Below are positions 1 through 5,631 of a DNA stretch of 14,196 nt, piece after piece. Each line of letters opens with the position of its first letter. The first letter of the stretch is position 1. Under the pieces are notes generated by a model. That model had not been told where the DNA came from. It saw only the letters and a list, made by a program, of their open reading frames with translations, and searched no databases. The DNA comes from SKVL01 sp964559575 (GTDB lineage Bacteria > Patescibacteriota > Minisyncoccia > Phycocordibacterales > CSBR16-193). The DNA lies in NCBI GenBank assembly GCA_964559575.1, contig CAZLGQ010000011.1, positions 1 through 14,196 on the forward strand, written 5' to 3'. The position numbers were made by a program, and so were the translations under genes.

Positions 1-30
1 TATGTTATTAAAGTAGTTTTTAATAACATA
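1..30. repeat. Inverted repeat (hairpin) at window edge
   Basis: A perfect 12-base inverted repeat, TATGTTATTAAA at 1-12 and its complement at 19-30, is separated by a 6-base loop. On the plus strand an A-run follows rather than a T-run, so it is not a textbook terminator in that direction. The sequence needed to judge the other direction lies outside the window. A second small hairpin (GTGAT, loop CAA, ATCAC) lies at 40-52. Confidence 0.5.
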
Positions 31-808
31 AAAAAGAGAGTGATCAAATCACGATTTTATAATACCTTTTTAGAGTAATTAGGTAAAGAAAATAGACTAA
101 ATTTGGTTTTTAATGATATGTATAGTTTTTAATTATTTTTATTTATAAATTGATCATGACCAAGTTTTATTATAATTAAAAAATAAAATAAAAGATTTTC
201 TAAAATTATTTTAAAAAACAAAAAACGGAATACGGTTATATAAAACTGTTATTGAGTATATTAAAACCAGAAAAGGGGATGTGGAAGAAATTTATTATTT
301 TTTAAAAGTTTCATTTATTTTATAAAAAATTGACAGATTTGGGTTGTTTTATTTAATTTGCTATTTAATATAACTTTAAATATAAGGTTTATGGTTGGTT
401 TTTTGTATTTTTATTATCGGTAGTATTGTAACTGAGTTTTAATTTACTATATTATTACTTTTGATCTTATTTTTATTATTTTTTTAAAAACTACTTTATT
501 TTTTAAAAAGGCTATAAAATTTTTGAAATATGTAGCTATAAAATAAGTAATTATTTGACAAATAATATAAAAAATTGTGTATATAGTAAAGTTTGTGAAA
601 TATATTTAAATAAGATTTAACTTTGTAAAGTTTATTTGAATTAAAAATAGGTGTAATAAAGAGTAATTGTTTTAGAATTTTGGTGTACTTAATTGTTAGG
701 TATAACAGTATTTTATTAAGAAATTTGATCATTTTTACTTAATGTTTATTGGTTTAAAAATAAATGATTTAAATTTACTTTTTTTTGATTAAAGGTTAAG
801 ATACCAGT
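1..808. other. AT-rich intergenic stretch without a credible gene
   Basis: This stretch is strongly A/T dominated and shows no open frame with protein-like composition. The longest one (496-732, minus strand) encodes almost only Leu, Tyr, Phe, Lys, Ile and Asn, as expected from random AT-rich DNA. It contains two hairpins at the left edge (1-30 and 40-52), three copies of the palindrome TGATCA (41, 151, 726) and a possible -10 element TAAGAT at 796-801, just upstream of the tRNA-Arg gene. I see no RNA gene, no transposase remnant and no CRISPR structure in it. A decayed gene cannot be excluded. Confidence 0.6.
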
Positions 809-881
809 GCGCCCGTAGCTTAATGGATATAGCGTCTGGCTTCGGACCAGAAGGTTGGGGGTTCGAATCCTCCCGGGCGCA
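809..881 (+). tRNA. tRNA-Arg (anticodon TCG)
   Basis: The acceptor strands GCGCCCG (809-815) and CGGGCGC (874-880) pair perfectly, followed by discriminator A at 881. The anticodon arm is TCTGG, loop CTTCGGA, CCAGA, which gives anticodon TCG and reads CGN arginine codons. The T-arm is GGGGG, TTCGAAT, CCTCC with one G-T pair. The 3' CCA is not encoded: the bases after the discriminator are CA. The last 18 bases (864-881) recur at 1082-1099 as part of a tandem repeat that starts right behind the gene. A weak -10-like TAAGAT lies at 796-801. Confidence 0.96.
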
Positions 882-918
882 CAAGCGACCGGAGAAAGAG
901 TATTTATACTCTTTCGTG

Positions 919-1018
919 NNNNNNNNNNNNNNNNNNNNNNNNNNNNNNNNNNNNNNNNNNNNNNNNNNNNNNNNNNNNNNNNNNNNNNNNNNNNNNNNNN
1001 NNNNNNNNNNNNNNNNNN
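919..1018. other. Assembly gap of 100 N
   Basis: There are exactly 100 N bases, which looks like a scaffolding placeholder rather than a measured distance. It falls inside a tandem repeat, a usual cause of a contig break. The second unit has 50 bases (1137-1186) in the corresponding place, so if only one unit is interrupted the true gap would be 50 bases. Extra repeat copies could also be hidden here. Confidence 0.95.
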
Positions 1019-1032
1019 CTCGGGTAGGAGCC

Positions 1033-1071
1033 GCTTAGTGAATGAAGAGCAAAGCGATGAATGAGCTTAGC
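1033..1071 (+). repeat. 39-base shared core, copy 1
   Basis: This core is identical at 1033-1071, 1201-1239 (tRNA-Arg repeat) and 1573-1611 (element behind tRNA-Gly). It can form two consecutive hairpins: GCTT (1033-1036) with GAGC (1047-1050), and AAGC (1052-1055) with GCTT (1065-1068). Both loops contain TGAATGA. An outer helix can form between GGG-AGGA (1022-1029, one bulged T) and TCCTCCC (1086-1092) in the copied tRNA end. Confidence 0.8.
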
Positions 1072-1099
1072 GAGCTGACACCGAATCCTCCCGGGCGCA

Positions 1100-1241
1100 C
1101 AAGCGACCGGAGAAAGAGTATTTATACTCTTTCGTGAGGATGAGAAAAGCGCAGTCATATCGCGAATACTTGGAGCGACAGACGAGCTCGGGTAGGAGCC
1201 GCTTAGTGAATGAAGAGCAAAGCGATGAATGAGCTTAGCGA
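1100..1241 (+). repeat. tRNA-linked repeat, unit 2 (3' truncated)
   Basis: This is the second unit of the repeat behind tRNA-Arg. It is complete internally, contains the same hairpin (1112-1133) and the shared 39-base core (1201-1239), and is identical to unit 1 where both are readable. The offset between cores, 1033 to 1201, gives a period of 168 bases. Unlike unit 1 it does not end in a tRNA 3' copy: identity stops after 1241 and AT-rich unique sequence follows. Short open frames across these units are not convincing as proteins. Confidence 0.85.
1201..1239 (+). repeat. 39-base shared core, copy 2
   Basis: This is an exact copy of the core at 1033-1071. The downstream partner of the outer helix is absent here, because the unit ends without a tRNA 3' copy. 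Confidence 0.8.
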
Positions 1242-1366
1242 ATTAAAGGTGGGGTAGTGGATTAGTTTAGATATTTAGTTCTTATCATTTTTGATCAGTA
1301 TAGCTATTGATTAGTAGGGAATATTTATTTATAATACAGACTATTAAGTTTAGTTGTTTTTTAAAA

Positions 1367-1437
1367 GCGGGATTAATTTAGTGGTAAAATGTCAGCCTTC
1401 CAAGCTGAATACGCGGGTTCGATTCCCGCATCCCGCA
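1367..1437 (+). tRNA. tRNA-Gly (anticodon TCC)
   Basis: The acceptor GCGGGAT (1367-1373) pairs with ATCCCGC (1430-1436), with discriminator A at 1437. The anticodon arm is TCAGC, loop CTTCCAA, GCTGA, giving anticodon TCC for GGA/GGG glycine codons. The T-arm is GCGGG, TTCGATT, CCCGC. CCA is not encoded; CA follows the discriminator. The gene is followed at once by a GC-richer element that ends in a decayed copy of this tRNA's 3' end. Confidence 0.96.
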
Positions 1438-1638
1438 CAAGAACACAGAGCGCAACCCATGTGGTTGTGCGACAATGTTATTGTAGCCGGAGGTGGGAAT
1501 TGAAAGACGGAAGCGGTGAACAAGATCCCAAGCAAAGCGAGGGAGGCTTGTCGCTGAGTCGGGGTCGCGAGTGCTTAGTGAATGAAGAGCAAAGCGATGA
1601 ATGAGCTTAGCAACTTGTGACCGACCCTGCATTCCGCA
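1438..1638 (+). repeat. tRNA-Gly-linked element with the shared core and a decayed tRNA 3' copy
   Basis: About 200 bases behind tRNA-Gly(TCC) are GC-richer than their surroundings and highly structured. They include hairpins GCGCAACC (1450-1457) with GGTTGTGC (1463-1470) and ACAAT (1472-1476) with ATTGT (1480-1484). The 39-base core shared with the tRNA-Arg repeat lies at 1573-1611, and an outer helix (1560-1567 with 1622-1629, including GGGTCG with CGACCC) can enclose it. The last bases, about 1624-1638, resemble the tRNA-Gly 3' end with two C-to-T changes. Apart from the core, the sequence differs from the tRNA-Arg units. Function unknown; no protein is supported. Confidence 0.75.
1573..1611 (+). 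repeat. 39-base shared core, copy 3
   Basis: This is an exact copy of the core found twice behind tRNA-Arg, here behind a different tRNA and in different flanking sequence. Exact identity across two loci suggests recent spread, gene conversion or constraint. Confidence 0.8.
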
Positions 1639-1687
1639 ACAAAAAAATCTTTTAAAATAAATAAAAACAGAATTTTAAAGACAAAAC

Positions 1688-1716
1688 TGTGGATAAGTCT
1701 GGGGATTTGTGTATAA
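1688..1716 (-). promoter_or_regulatory. Two DnaA-box-like 9-mers, 20 bases apart
   Basis: TGTGGATAA at 1688-1696 is the exact complement of the consensus DnaA box TTATCCACA. TGTGTATAA at 1708-1716 also fits the TTWTNCACA consensus. They have the same orientation and lie just upstream of the yraN-like gene. Two boxes are too few for a confident origin call, and no dnaA gene is nearby. They may be regulatory or chance. Confidence 0.35.
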
Positions 1717-1752
1717 AGGACACTAAAATAGCAAAATTAATTAAAAAATTTT

Positions 1753-2139
1753 GTGGAATATAGGAAAAACACAAAAAGTAAAGGTTTTTTAGGAGAAAAT
1801 GAAGCTGTCTTTTATATTTCTCAAAAAGGTTTTACTGTTTTAGAGAGAAATTTAAAGGAAATAAATGGAGAGGTAGATATTATAGCTTTTAAAGATGAGT
1901 GTTTTCACTTTATTGAAGTAAAAAGTAGTTTTAGAGGAGAGGGGAGTGATAATGAAGGGTGGTTTTTAGAAGAAAAGATCAATAGTAATAAAATAAAAAA
2001 TATAAACAAAGTAGCCTGTTTATATTTAGAAAAAAGAGGATGTGAAAATTATTCTTGGTGTATTGATGTTATCTCTGTTTTATTTTCACCCAAAGGAGAG
2101 TTTTTAAAAATAAGGATGATGGATAGTGTTATTCTTTAA
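1753..2139 (+). CDS. yraN: YraN/UPF0102 family putative endonuclease-like protein
   Basis: This 128-residue protein belongs to the UPF0102 (YraN) family, which has a restriction-endonuclease-like fold related to Holliday-junction resolvases; its cellular role is not settled. The visible family pattern is an early G-E-N-E-A motif (residues 14-18), RNL (32-34), the GEVD motif (39-42) and EVK (55-57). Asp42, Glu55 and Lys57 form the expected PD-(D/E)XK-type site. The length is normal for the family. The start is GTG at 1753, because an in-frame TAA lies at 1738-1740 and no other start fits between. No Shine-Dalgarno motif is seen. It stands alone between tRNA-linked repeats and tRNA-Pro, with two DnaA-box-like sites upstream. 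Confidence 0.85.
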   Translation: MEYRKNTKSKGFLGENEAVFYISQKGFTVLERNLKEINGEVDIIAFKDECFHFIEVKSSFRGEGSDNEGWFLEEKINSNKIKNINKVACLYLEKRGCENYSWCIDVISVLFSPKGEFLKIRMMDSVIL

Positions 2140-2201
2140 TGTTCTTTTTTTATGTGGTAAGATATGCCTATTATAATTAGTTTTAGTTGATCAGTAAAAT
2201 A

Positions 2202-2272
2202 CGGGGAATAGTATAGTGGTAGTATACACGCTTTGGGAGCGTGAGGCTCGGGTTCAATTCCCGGTTCCCCGA
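2202..2272 (+). tRNA. tRNA-Pro (anticodon TGG)
   Basis: The acceptor CGGGGAA (2202-2208) pairs with TTCCCCG (2265-2271), with discriminator A at 2272. The C1-G72 pair is typical of bacterial tRNA-Pro. The anticodon arm is CACGC, loop TTTGGGA, GCGTG, giving TGG. CCA is not encoded; CA follows. A -10-like TATAAT lies at 2172-2177. The gene converges on the response regulator gene with only about 20 bases between them. Confidence 0.95.
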
Positions 2273-2292
2273 CATGTTTTAAACAGTATTTT

Positions 2293-2688
2293 TTATTGTT
2301 TATTTTCTTGGTAAATATTTTTTATTTCTTCAACCAACTGCTCTGGAGAAGTTGATGATTTTATTATAAATTTTGTACATCCTAACTCTTTGGCTTTTTC
2401 TTTGGCTTCTTCATCAGTGCGGTTACTAAATATAATAAAGGTAGAATTTTTTGCTAATTCATTATCTCTAATGATTTCTAATGTTTCAAATCCATCCACT
2501 TCGGGCATGATTATATCTAAAAGAATAATGTCGTAGGTTTCTTTATTTTCTTTTAACTTTTCAATCGCAACTTTTCCGGAAGTAACAGTTTCAACTTCTA
2601 GATCTTTTTCTTCAAAAAATTTTTTATAAAGATCACAGAAAAATTCTTCATCATCTATCATCAATACTTTTATTTGTTTTTTACTCAT
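2293..2688 (-). CDS. Single-domain response regulator (CheY-like receiver)
   Basis: The 131 residues make up one receiver domain and nothing else. The acidic pocket is Asp12-Asp13, the phosphoacceptor is Asp58 in LLDIIMPEVDGFE, the conserved hydroxyl position is Ser88 and the conserved lysine is Lys110. There is no output domain, so it should act through protein contacts, as a phosphorelay intermediate or as a CheY/DivK-like switch. No histidine kinase is encoded nearby, so its partner is unknown. The pilus genes further along raise the possibility of motility control, but that is inference only. A TATAAT box (2701-2706, minus strand) lies 12 bases before the ATG, which suggests a nearly leaderless mRNA. 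No Shine-Dalgarno motif is seen. Confidence 0.9.
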   Translation of the reverse strand: MSKKQIKVLMIDDEEFFCDLYKKFFEEKDLEVETVTSGKVAIEKLKENKETYDIILLDIIMPEVDGFETLEIIRDNELAKNSTFIIFSNRTDEEAKEKAKELGCTKFIIKSSTSPEQLVEEIKNIYQENKQ

Positions 2689-2700
2689 TTTTAAATTTTA

Positions 2701-2706
2701 ATTATA
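2701..2706 (-). promoter_or_regulatory. -10 box of the response regulator gene
   Basis: A perfect TATAAT lies on the minus strand, 12 bases upstream of the start codon. No good -35 element is visible. Transcription would begin about five bases before the ATG. Confidence 0.5.
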
Positions 2707-2793
2707 CTAATTGAGATATTAAATTTCATAAATTATAATCTAAAATGATCAAAAAACAAAATTTTTATTAATTTTTTGGTTTAATTTTTTATA

Positions 2794-2799
2794 TATAAC
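2794..2799 (+). promoter_or_regulatory. -10 box of the RNHCP gene
   Basis: TATAAC ends seven bases before the ATG at 2807, so the predicted transcript start falls at or next to the start codon. The -35 region is all A/T and uninformative. Confidence 0.45.
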
Positions 2800-2806
2800 A
2801 GTATTT

Positions 2807-3091
2807 ATGTTTAAGAAAGTTATTGAAAATTTTAAATGCGAAAACTGTGGCAAGTTTGTAAAAGGGGATGGTTATACCAATCACTGTCCCAAATGTCTTT
2901 GGAGTAAACATGTAGATATAGAACCGGGAGATAGAAGATCTCACTGTGAAGGACTTATGAGACCTAAGGATTATTCTTACACCTCTTCAGATAAATGGTT
3001 AATTCATAAGTGTGTTGTTTGTGGTTTAGAGAAAAAAAATAAGCTCAGTGAAAGAGATGATATAAATATTCTTATAAAAATGTTTAAATAA
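2807..3091 (+). CDS. RNHCP domain zinc-ribbon protein
   Basis: This small 94-residue protein matches the RNHCP domain family, named after a conserved Arg-Asn-His-Cys-Pro motif. Here the motif reads TNHCP (residues 24-28), with Thr in place of Arg, followed by KCLWSKHVD and EPGDRRSHCEG. Likely zinc ligands are Cys11, Cys14, Cys27, Cys30, Cys47, Cys69 and Cys72, plus histidines, in keeping with one or two zinc ribbons. The molecular role of the family is not established; a nucleic-acid-binding role is plausible. A TATAAC box (2794-2799) ends seven bases before the ATG, pointing to a leaderless transcript. It has no operon partner. Confidence 0.85.
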   Translation: MFKKVIENFKCENCGKFVKGDGYTNHCPKCLWSKHVDIEPGDRRSHCEGLMRPKDYSYTSSDKWLIHKCVVCGLEKKNKLSERDDINILIKMFK

Positions 3092-3419
3092 ATATCCACA
3101 TTTTGTTAACATGATATTAGAGTATAGTTTTTGATTTGATCTTTTTAAAATAATTTTAAAAGAGACCATCTTATCAGGTTTTTTTATTATTTAGTAAAAA
3201 TTAAATAATAAATTATTTTTTACTTAAAATCTAAAATTTTTTAGGTTTTATTTTTTTATTTAAGTAGATCTTTAATAAAATACATAAGTTCACTTCAACA
3301 TGGGAATTCTTAATTAAGGAAATACCATGCAACTTTTCAATAAATTGCGACATTATCGGTTTTTTGTTAGTATAAAATTTAAGTTTTTAATTTTCAGGTC
3401 TTTTTAAAAGTTTTAAAAT
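3092..3419. other. AT-rich intergenic stretch before tRNA-Gly(GCC)
   Basis: No convincing gene is seen here. A DnaA-box-like site with one mismatch (ATATCCACA) occurs around 3093-3101. A 26-codon open frame (3327-3407, plus) starts with ATG and has an AAGGA motif six bases upstream, unusual in this window where Shine-Dalgarno motifs are nearly absent, but its Phe/Lys/Arg-rich product has no recognisable features. The upstream end is otherwise poly-A/T. Confidence 0.5.
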
Positions 3420-3490
3420 GCGGATATAGTTTAATGGTATGACGTGGCCTTGCCAAGGCTAAGATCGGGGTTCGATTCCCCGTATCCGCA
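3420..3490 (+). tRNA. tRNA-Gly (anticodon GCC)
   Basis: The acceptor GCGGATA (3420-3426) pairs with TATCCGC (3483-3489), with discriminator A at 3490. The anticodon arm is TGGCC, loop TTGCCAA, GGCTA, giving GCC for GGC/GGT codons. CCA is not encoded; CA follows. Together with tRNA-Gly(TCC) at 1367 this covers all glycine codons. No repeat element follows this tRNA; a short T-run and then a hairpin terminator come next. Confidence 0.95.
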
Positions 3491-3524
3491 CACTTTTTTT
3501 AAGATGTTTTTTATTTTAAAAACT

Positions 3525-3553
3525 AAAAAAACCCCTTAAAAAGGGGTTTTTTT
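3525..3553. terminator. Bidirectional intrinsic terminator between tRNA-Gly and HU gene
   Basis: The stem CCCCTT (3532-3537) pairs with AAGGGG (3541-3546) around a 3-base loop. Seven A bases precede it and seven T bases follow, so it works on both strands. It ends the plus-strand tRNA-Gly transcript and the minus-strand HU transcript. Confidence 0.9.
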
Positions 3554-3571
3554 AGTGATTTAGTTATTTTT

Positions 3572-3850
3572 TTATGAGTTCCTTACAGCTTCTTTTAGGC
3601 TTTTGGCGGGTTTAAATTTAGGAACTCTCATGGCTGGTACATTAATTGATTCCCCTGTTCTAGGGTTTCTGGCTTGGCGAGCCTGTCTTTCTTTTGTTGA
3701 AAAAATTCCAAGACCTGCCAAAGAAACATCTTCTCCTTTTTCAAGAGATGAAGTGATTGTGGAGATAAAAGTTTCCACTACATCTTCAGCTTGAGTTTTT
3801 GTTCCTCCAATTTTTTCATGTACCACTTCTACTAATCCTTGTTTATTCAT
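3572..3850 (-). CDS. hup: HU family DNA-binding protein
   Basis: The 92 residues are the normal length of an HU/IHF monomer. The family signature is visible as GLGIFSTKERQARQARNPRTG (residues 46-66), with the strand-intercalating proline at Pro63 in RNP. The N-terminal helical dimerisation part (1-43) is typical. HU is a dimeric nucleoid protein that bends and compacts DNA. The gene sits alone between a strong bidirectional terminator and a long leader (about 90 bases) that starts at a promoter overlapping a 13-base palindrome. That arrangement suggests regulated, possibly autoregulated, expression. It could equally be annotated as IHF-like; a single copy in a reduced genome favours HU. Confidence 0.95.
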   Translation of the reverse strand: MNKQGLVEVVHEKIGGTKTQAEDVVETFISTITSSLEKGEDVSLAGLGIFSTKERQARQARNPRTGESINVPAMRVPKFKPAKSLKEAVRNS

Positions 3851-3916
3851 AGTATTTATTATTAGTTAGATCTTTTAGTTTCGACCAGACACTAACCAGA
3901 TATATGGTTGTGTATA

Positions 3917-3947
3917 TAATATAGTACGAAATAATCGTACTATATTA
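3917..3947. repeat. 13-base perfect palindrome overlapping the HU transcript start
   Basis: TAATATAGTACGA (3917-3929) is exactly complementary to 3935-3947 across a 5-base loop. Imperfect pairing continues outward (GTATATA at 3912 with TATATAC ending at 3956). It directly abuts the -10 box, so it is either an operator or a 5' leader hairpin. No T-run follows on the minus strand, which argues against a terminator for rny. Confidence 0.75.
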
Positions 3948-3977
3948 ATTATATACTTTTTAATACTTGTTTGGCAA
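3948..3977 (-). promoter_or_regulatory. Promoter of the HU gene
   Basis: On the minus strand TTGCCA (3972-3977) and TATAAT (3948-3953) are separated by 18 bases. It lies between the rny stop codon and the HU start. The predicted transcript start is near 3941, inside the palindrome that follows. Confidence 0.6.
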
Positions 3978-3998
3978 CGTATTTTTATCGTTTTTAAA

Positions 3999-5528
3999 TT
4001 AACGGGCGTATTCTGTTATTCTTGATTCTCTTATTACGTTAACTTTTACTTCTCCAGGGTATTTCAATTCTTGTTCTATTTTTGTTGCAATATCTCTTGC
4101 TAATTTTTTAGCTTGAATATCATTTATCTTTTCAGGTGTAACAAAGACTCTGATCTCACGTCCGGCTTGTAAAGCAAAAGATTTTTCTATTCCTTCAAAT
4201 GAGTTAGCGATTGATTCAAGCTCCTCTAATCTTTTTAAGTAATTTTCTACAGTGTCACGTCTGGCTCCGGGACGACTTCCTGAAATAGAGTCAGCAACCT
4301 GTACTATTACAGACTCCATGGTTTCGTAAGGATATTCCTCGTGATGTGCTTGCATAGCTTTTATGACTTCTTCATTTACATTAAACTTTTGAAGTATACG
4401 ACGCCCTATTTGAACATGAGTACCAACAACTTCATGATCTACAGCTTTACCTATGTCATGAAGTATTGCTCCAGTTTTTGCAACTGATACATTGGCACCC
4501 AACTCTTCGGCTATCATTCCGGCAATGTGTGCCATCTCAACTGAATGTTGAAGGACATTTTGACCATAACTTGTACGGAAGTATAGTCTTCCTAATAAAG
4601 ATACAAGTTTTGGATCTAAATTATAAATACCACATTCATAAACAGCTTGTTCTCCTTTTTCTTTTATTATTCTGTTTATTTCTTTTTGGGCTGTTTCAAC
4701 CGCTTCTTCTATTTTGGCGGGTTGAATTCTGCCATCTAAAATAAGGTTTTCTAGGGCAATTCTTGCAACCTGTCTTCTTACAGGGTCAAAAGAAGATATT
4801 GTTATAGAGCCCGGGGTGTCATCTACTATTATTTCAACTCCGGCAGCTCTTTCAAATGCTCTTATATTTCTTCCTTCTTTTCCGATCACTTTTCCTTTAA
4901 CTTCATCTGAAGGGATGGTGATTGTAGTAGACATAACTTCAGATGTCATTGAATTTCCAAGACGGTGTATAGAACTTGTTAGTATTTCTTTTGCTCTATT
5001 TTCAAGTTTTTCTGTACCGATATTTTCTAGTTTACGCATTCTAATTAATAAGTCTTCTTCGGCCTCTTTTTCTACCTGAGTTAAAAGTTCTTCTTTGGCT
5101 TCTTCTTTACTTAAACTTGAAACCTTTTCCAATTCTTTAGTTTTTTGTTGATCTAGATTTTCAGCTTCTTCTTTTATTTTTTCAGCTTCGGCAATTTTTT
5201 CTTTTATAGTTTCTTCTTCTTTACTTAGTTCTATCTGTCTTTGGTCTATAAATTCTTCTTTTTTTATAAGCCTGTCTTCTGTCTTTTTTAATTGATTTTC
5301 TTTTTCTTTGGCTTCTTTTCTATTAGTTTCTATTATTTCCTCTCCCTTTTTTTCGGCTTCAGCTATTATTTTTTTAGCTTCATCACGAGCTTCAAGCATC
5401 ATTTGCTTGATTTTTAGCTCCATTGAGCCACGTTTACCCATAGAAACTATCCAACGTAGGATATATCCAAAGGAAACTCCTATAACCAGTGTTGCAGCTA
5501 GAAGAAGTATAATTACTTGTGTTTCCAT
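3999..5528 (-). CDS. rny: Ribonuclease Y
   Basis: Full-length RNase Y, 509 residues (B. subtilis protein about 520). The order is as expected: an N-terminal membrane helix (about 5-28), a long charged coiled coil (about 35-185), a KH RNA-binding domain (about 200-265, with GKEG at 216-219) and an HD phosphohydrolase domain with His328 in LQHSVEM and the His357-Asp358 pair in ILHDIGKA. The C-terminal end YPGEVKVNVIRE is also conserved. It is a membrane-tethered endoribonuclease that starts mRNA decay. It lies between clpP and the HU gene, all minus strand, with about 230 bases of AT-rich DNA upstream, and is probably transcribed on its own. No Shine-Dalgarno motif is seen before the ATG. Confidence 0.98.
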   Translation of the reverse strand: METQVIILLLAATLVIGVSFGYILRWIVSMGKRGSMELKIKQMMLEARDEAKKIIAEAEKKGEEIIETNRKEAKEKENQLKKTEDRLIKKEEFIDQRQIELSKEEETIKEKIAEAEKIKEEAENLDQQKTKELEKVSSLSKEEAKEELLTQVEKEAEEDLLIRMRKLENIGTEKLENRAKEILTSSIHRLGNSMTSEVMSTTITIPSDEVKGKVIGKEGRNIRAFERAAGVEIIVDDTPGSITISSFDPVRRQVARIALENLILDGRIQPAKIEEAVETAQKEINRIIKEKGEQAVYECGIYNLDPKLVSLLGRLYFRTSYGQNVLQHSVEMAHIAGMIAEELGANVSVAKTGAILHDIGKAVDHEVVGTHVQIGRRILQKFNVNEEVIKAMQAHHEEYPYETMESVIVQVADSISGSRPGARRDTVENYLKRLEELESIANSFEGIEKSFALQAGREIRVFVTPEKINDIQAKKLARDIATKIEQELKYPGEVKVNVIRESRITEYAR

Positions 5529-5631
5529 AAAATTTTTAATTATTTTTAATTATTTTTTTGAAAATATTTATAAAATCGGATTCAAAATATTTTTTAATTG
5601 ATTTATTGACTGTATAGAATTATTTTAGTCT

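Larger units (their letters stand above)
882..1099 (+). repeat. tRNA-linked repeat, unit 1, ending in a tRNA-Arg 3' copy
   Basis: This is the first unit of a tandem repeat directly behind tRNA-Arg. It starts with 37 bases (882-918) identical to 1100-1136, including a 10-base-stem hairpin (GAAAGAGTAT at 894-903 against 906-915). It is interrupted by an assembly gap, then continues with 55 bases (1019-1073) identical to 1187-1241. It ends at 1082-1099 with an exact 18-base copy of the tRNA-Arg 3' end. The region is clearly richer in G and C than the surrounding DNA. The layout matches the rtT repeats behind the E. coli tyrT tRNA genes, whose units also carry the tRNA 3' end. Function unknown. 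Confidence 0.85.

Noticed and set aside
496..732. 78-codon open frame on the minus strand in the AT-rich left region
   Set aside because: The composition is only AT-rich codons (Leu, Tyr, Phe, Lys, Ile, Asn), there are no motifs and no start signal; it is expected by chance in such DNA.
1033..1611. CRISPR array suggested by three copies of a 39-base repeat
   Set aside because: The distances between copies are 168 and 372 bases, the flanks of the first two copies are themselves repeated, and there are no cas genes.
823..1632. Short open frames running through the tRNA genes and the tRNA-linked repeats
   Set aside because: They overlap tRNA genes, include the N gap, and their sequence follows the repeats in several frames. 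No frame is favoured.
1688..1716. Calling this site the chromosomal origin
   Set aside because: There are only two consensus boxes, no dnaA, dnaN or rpmH nearby and no visible strand switch of genes at this point.
809..3490. Introns in the tRNA genes
   Set aside because: All four tRNAs fold as uninterrupted cloverleafs of 71-73 bases.
4816..5601. Open frames on the plus strand opposite rny
   Set aside because: They are shadows of the strongly supported rny coding sequence on the other strand.
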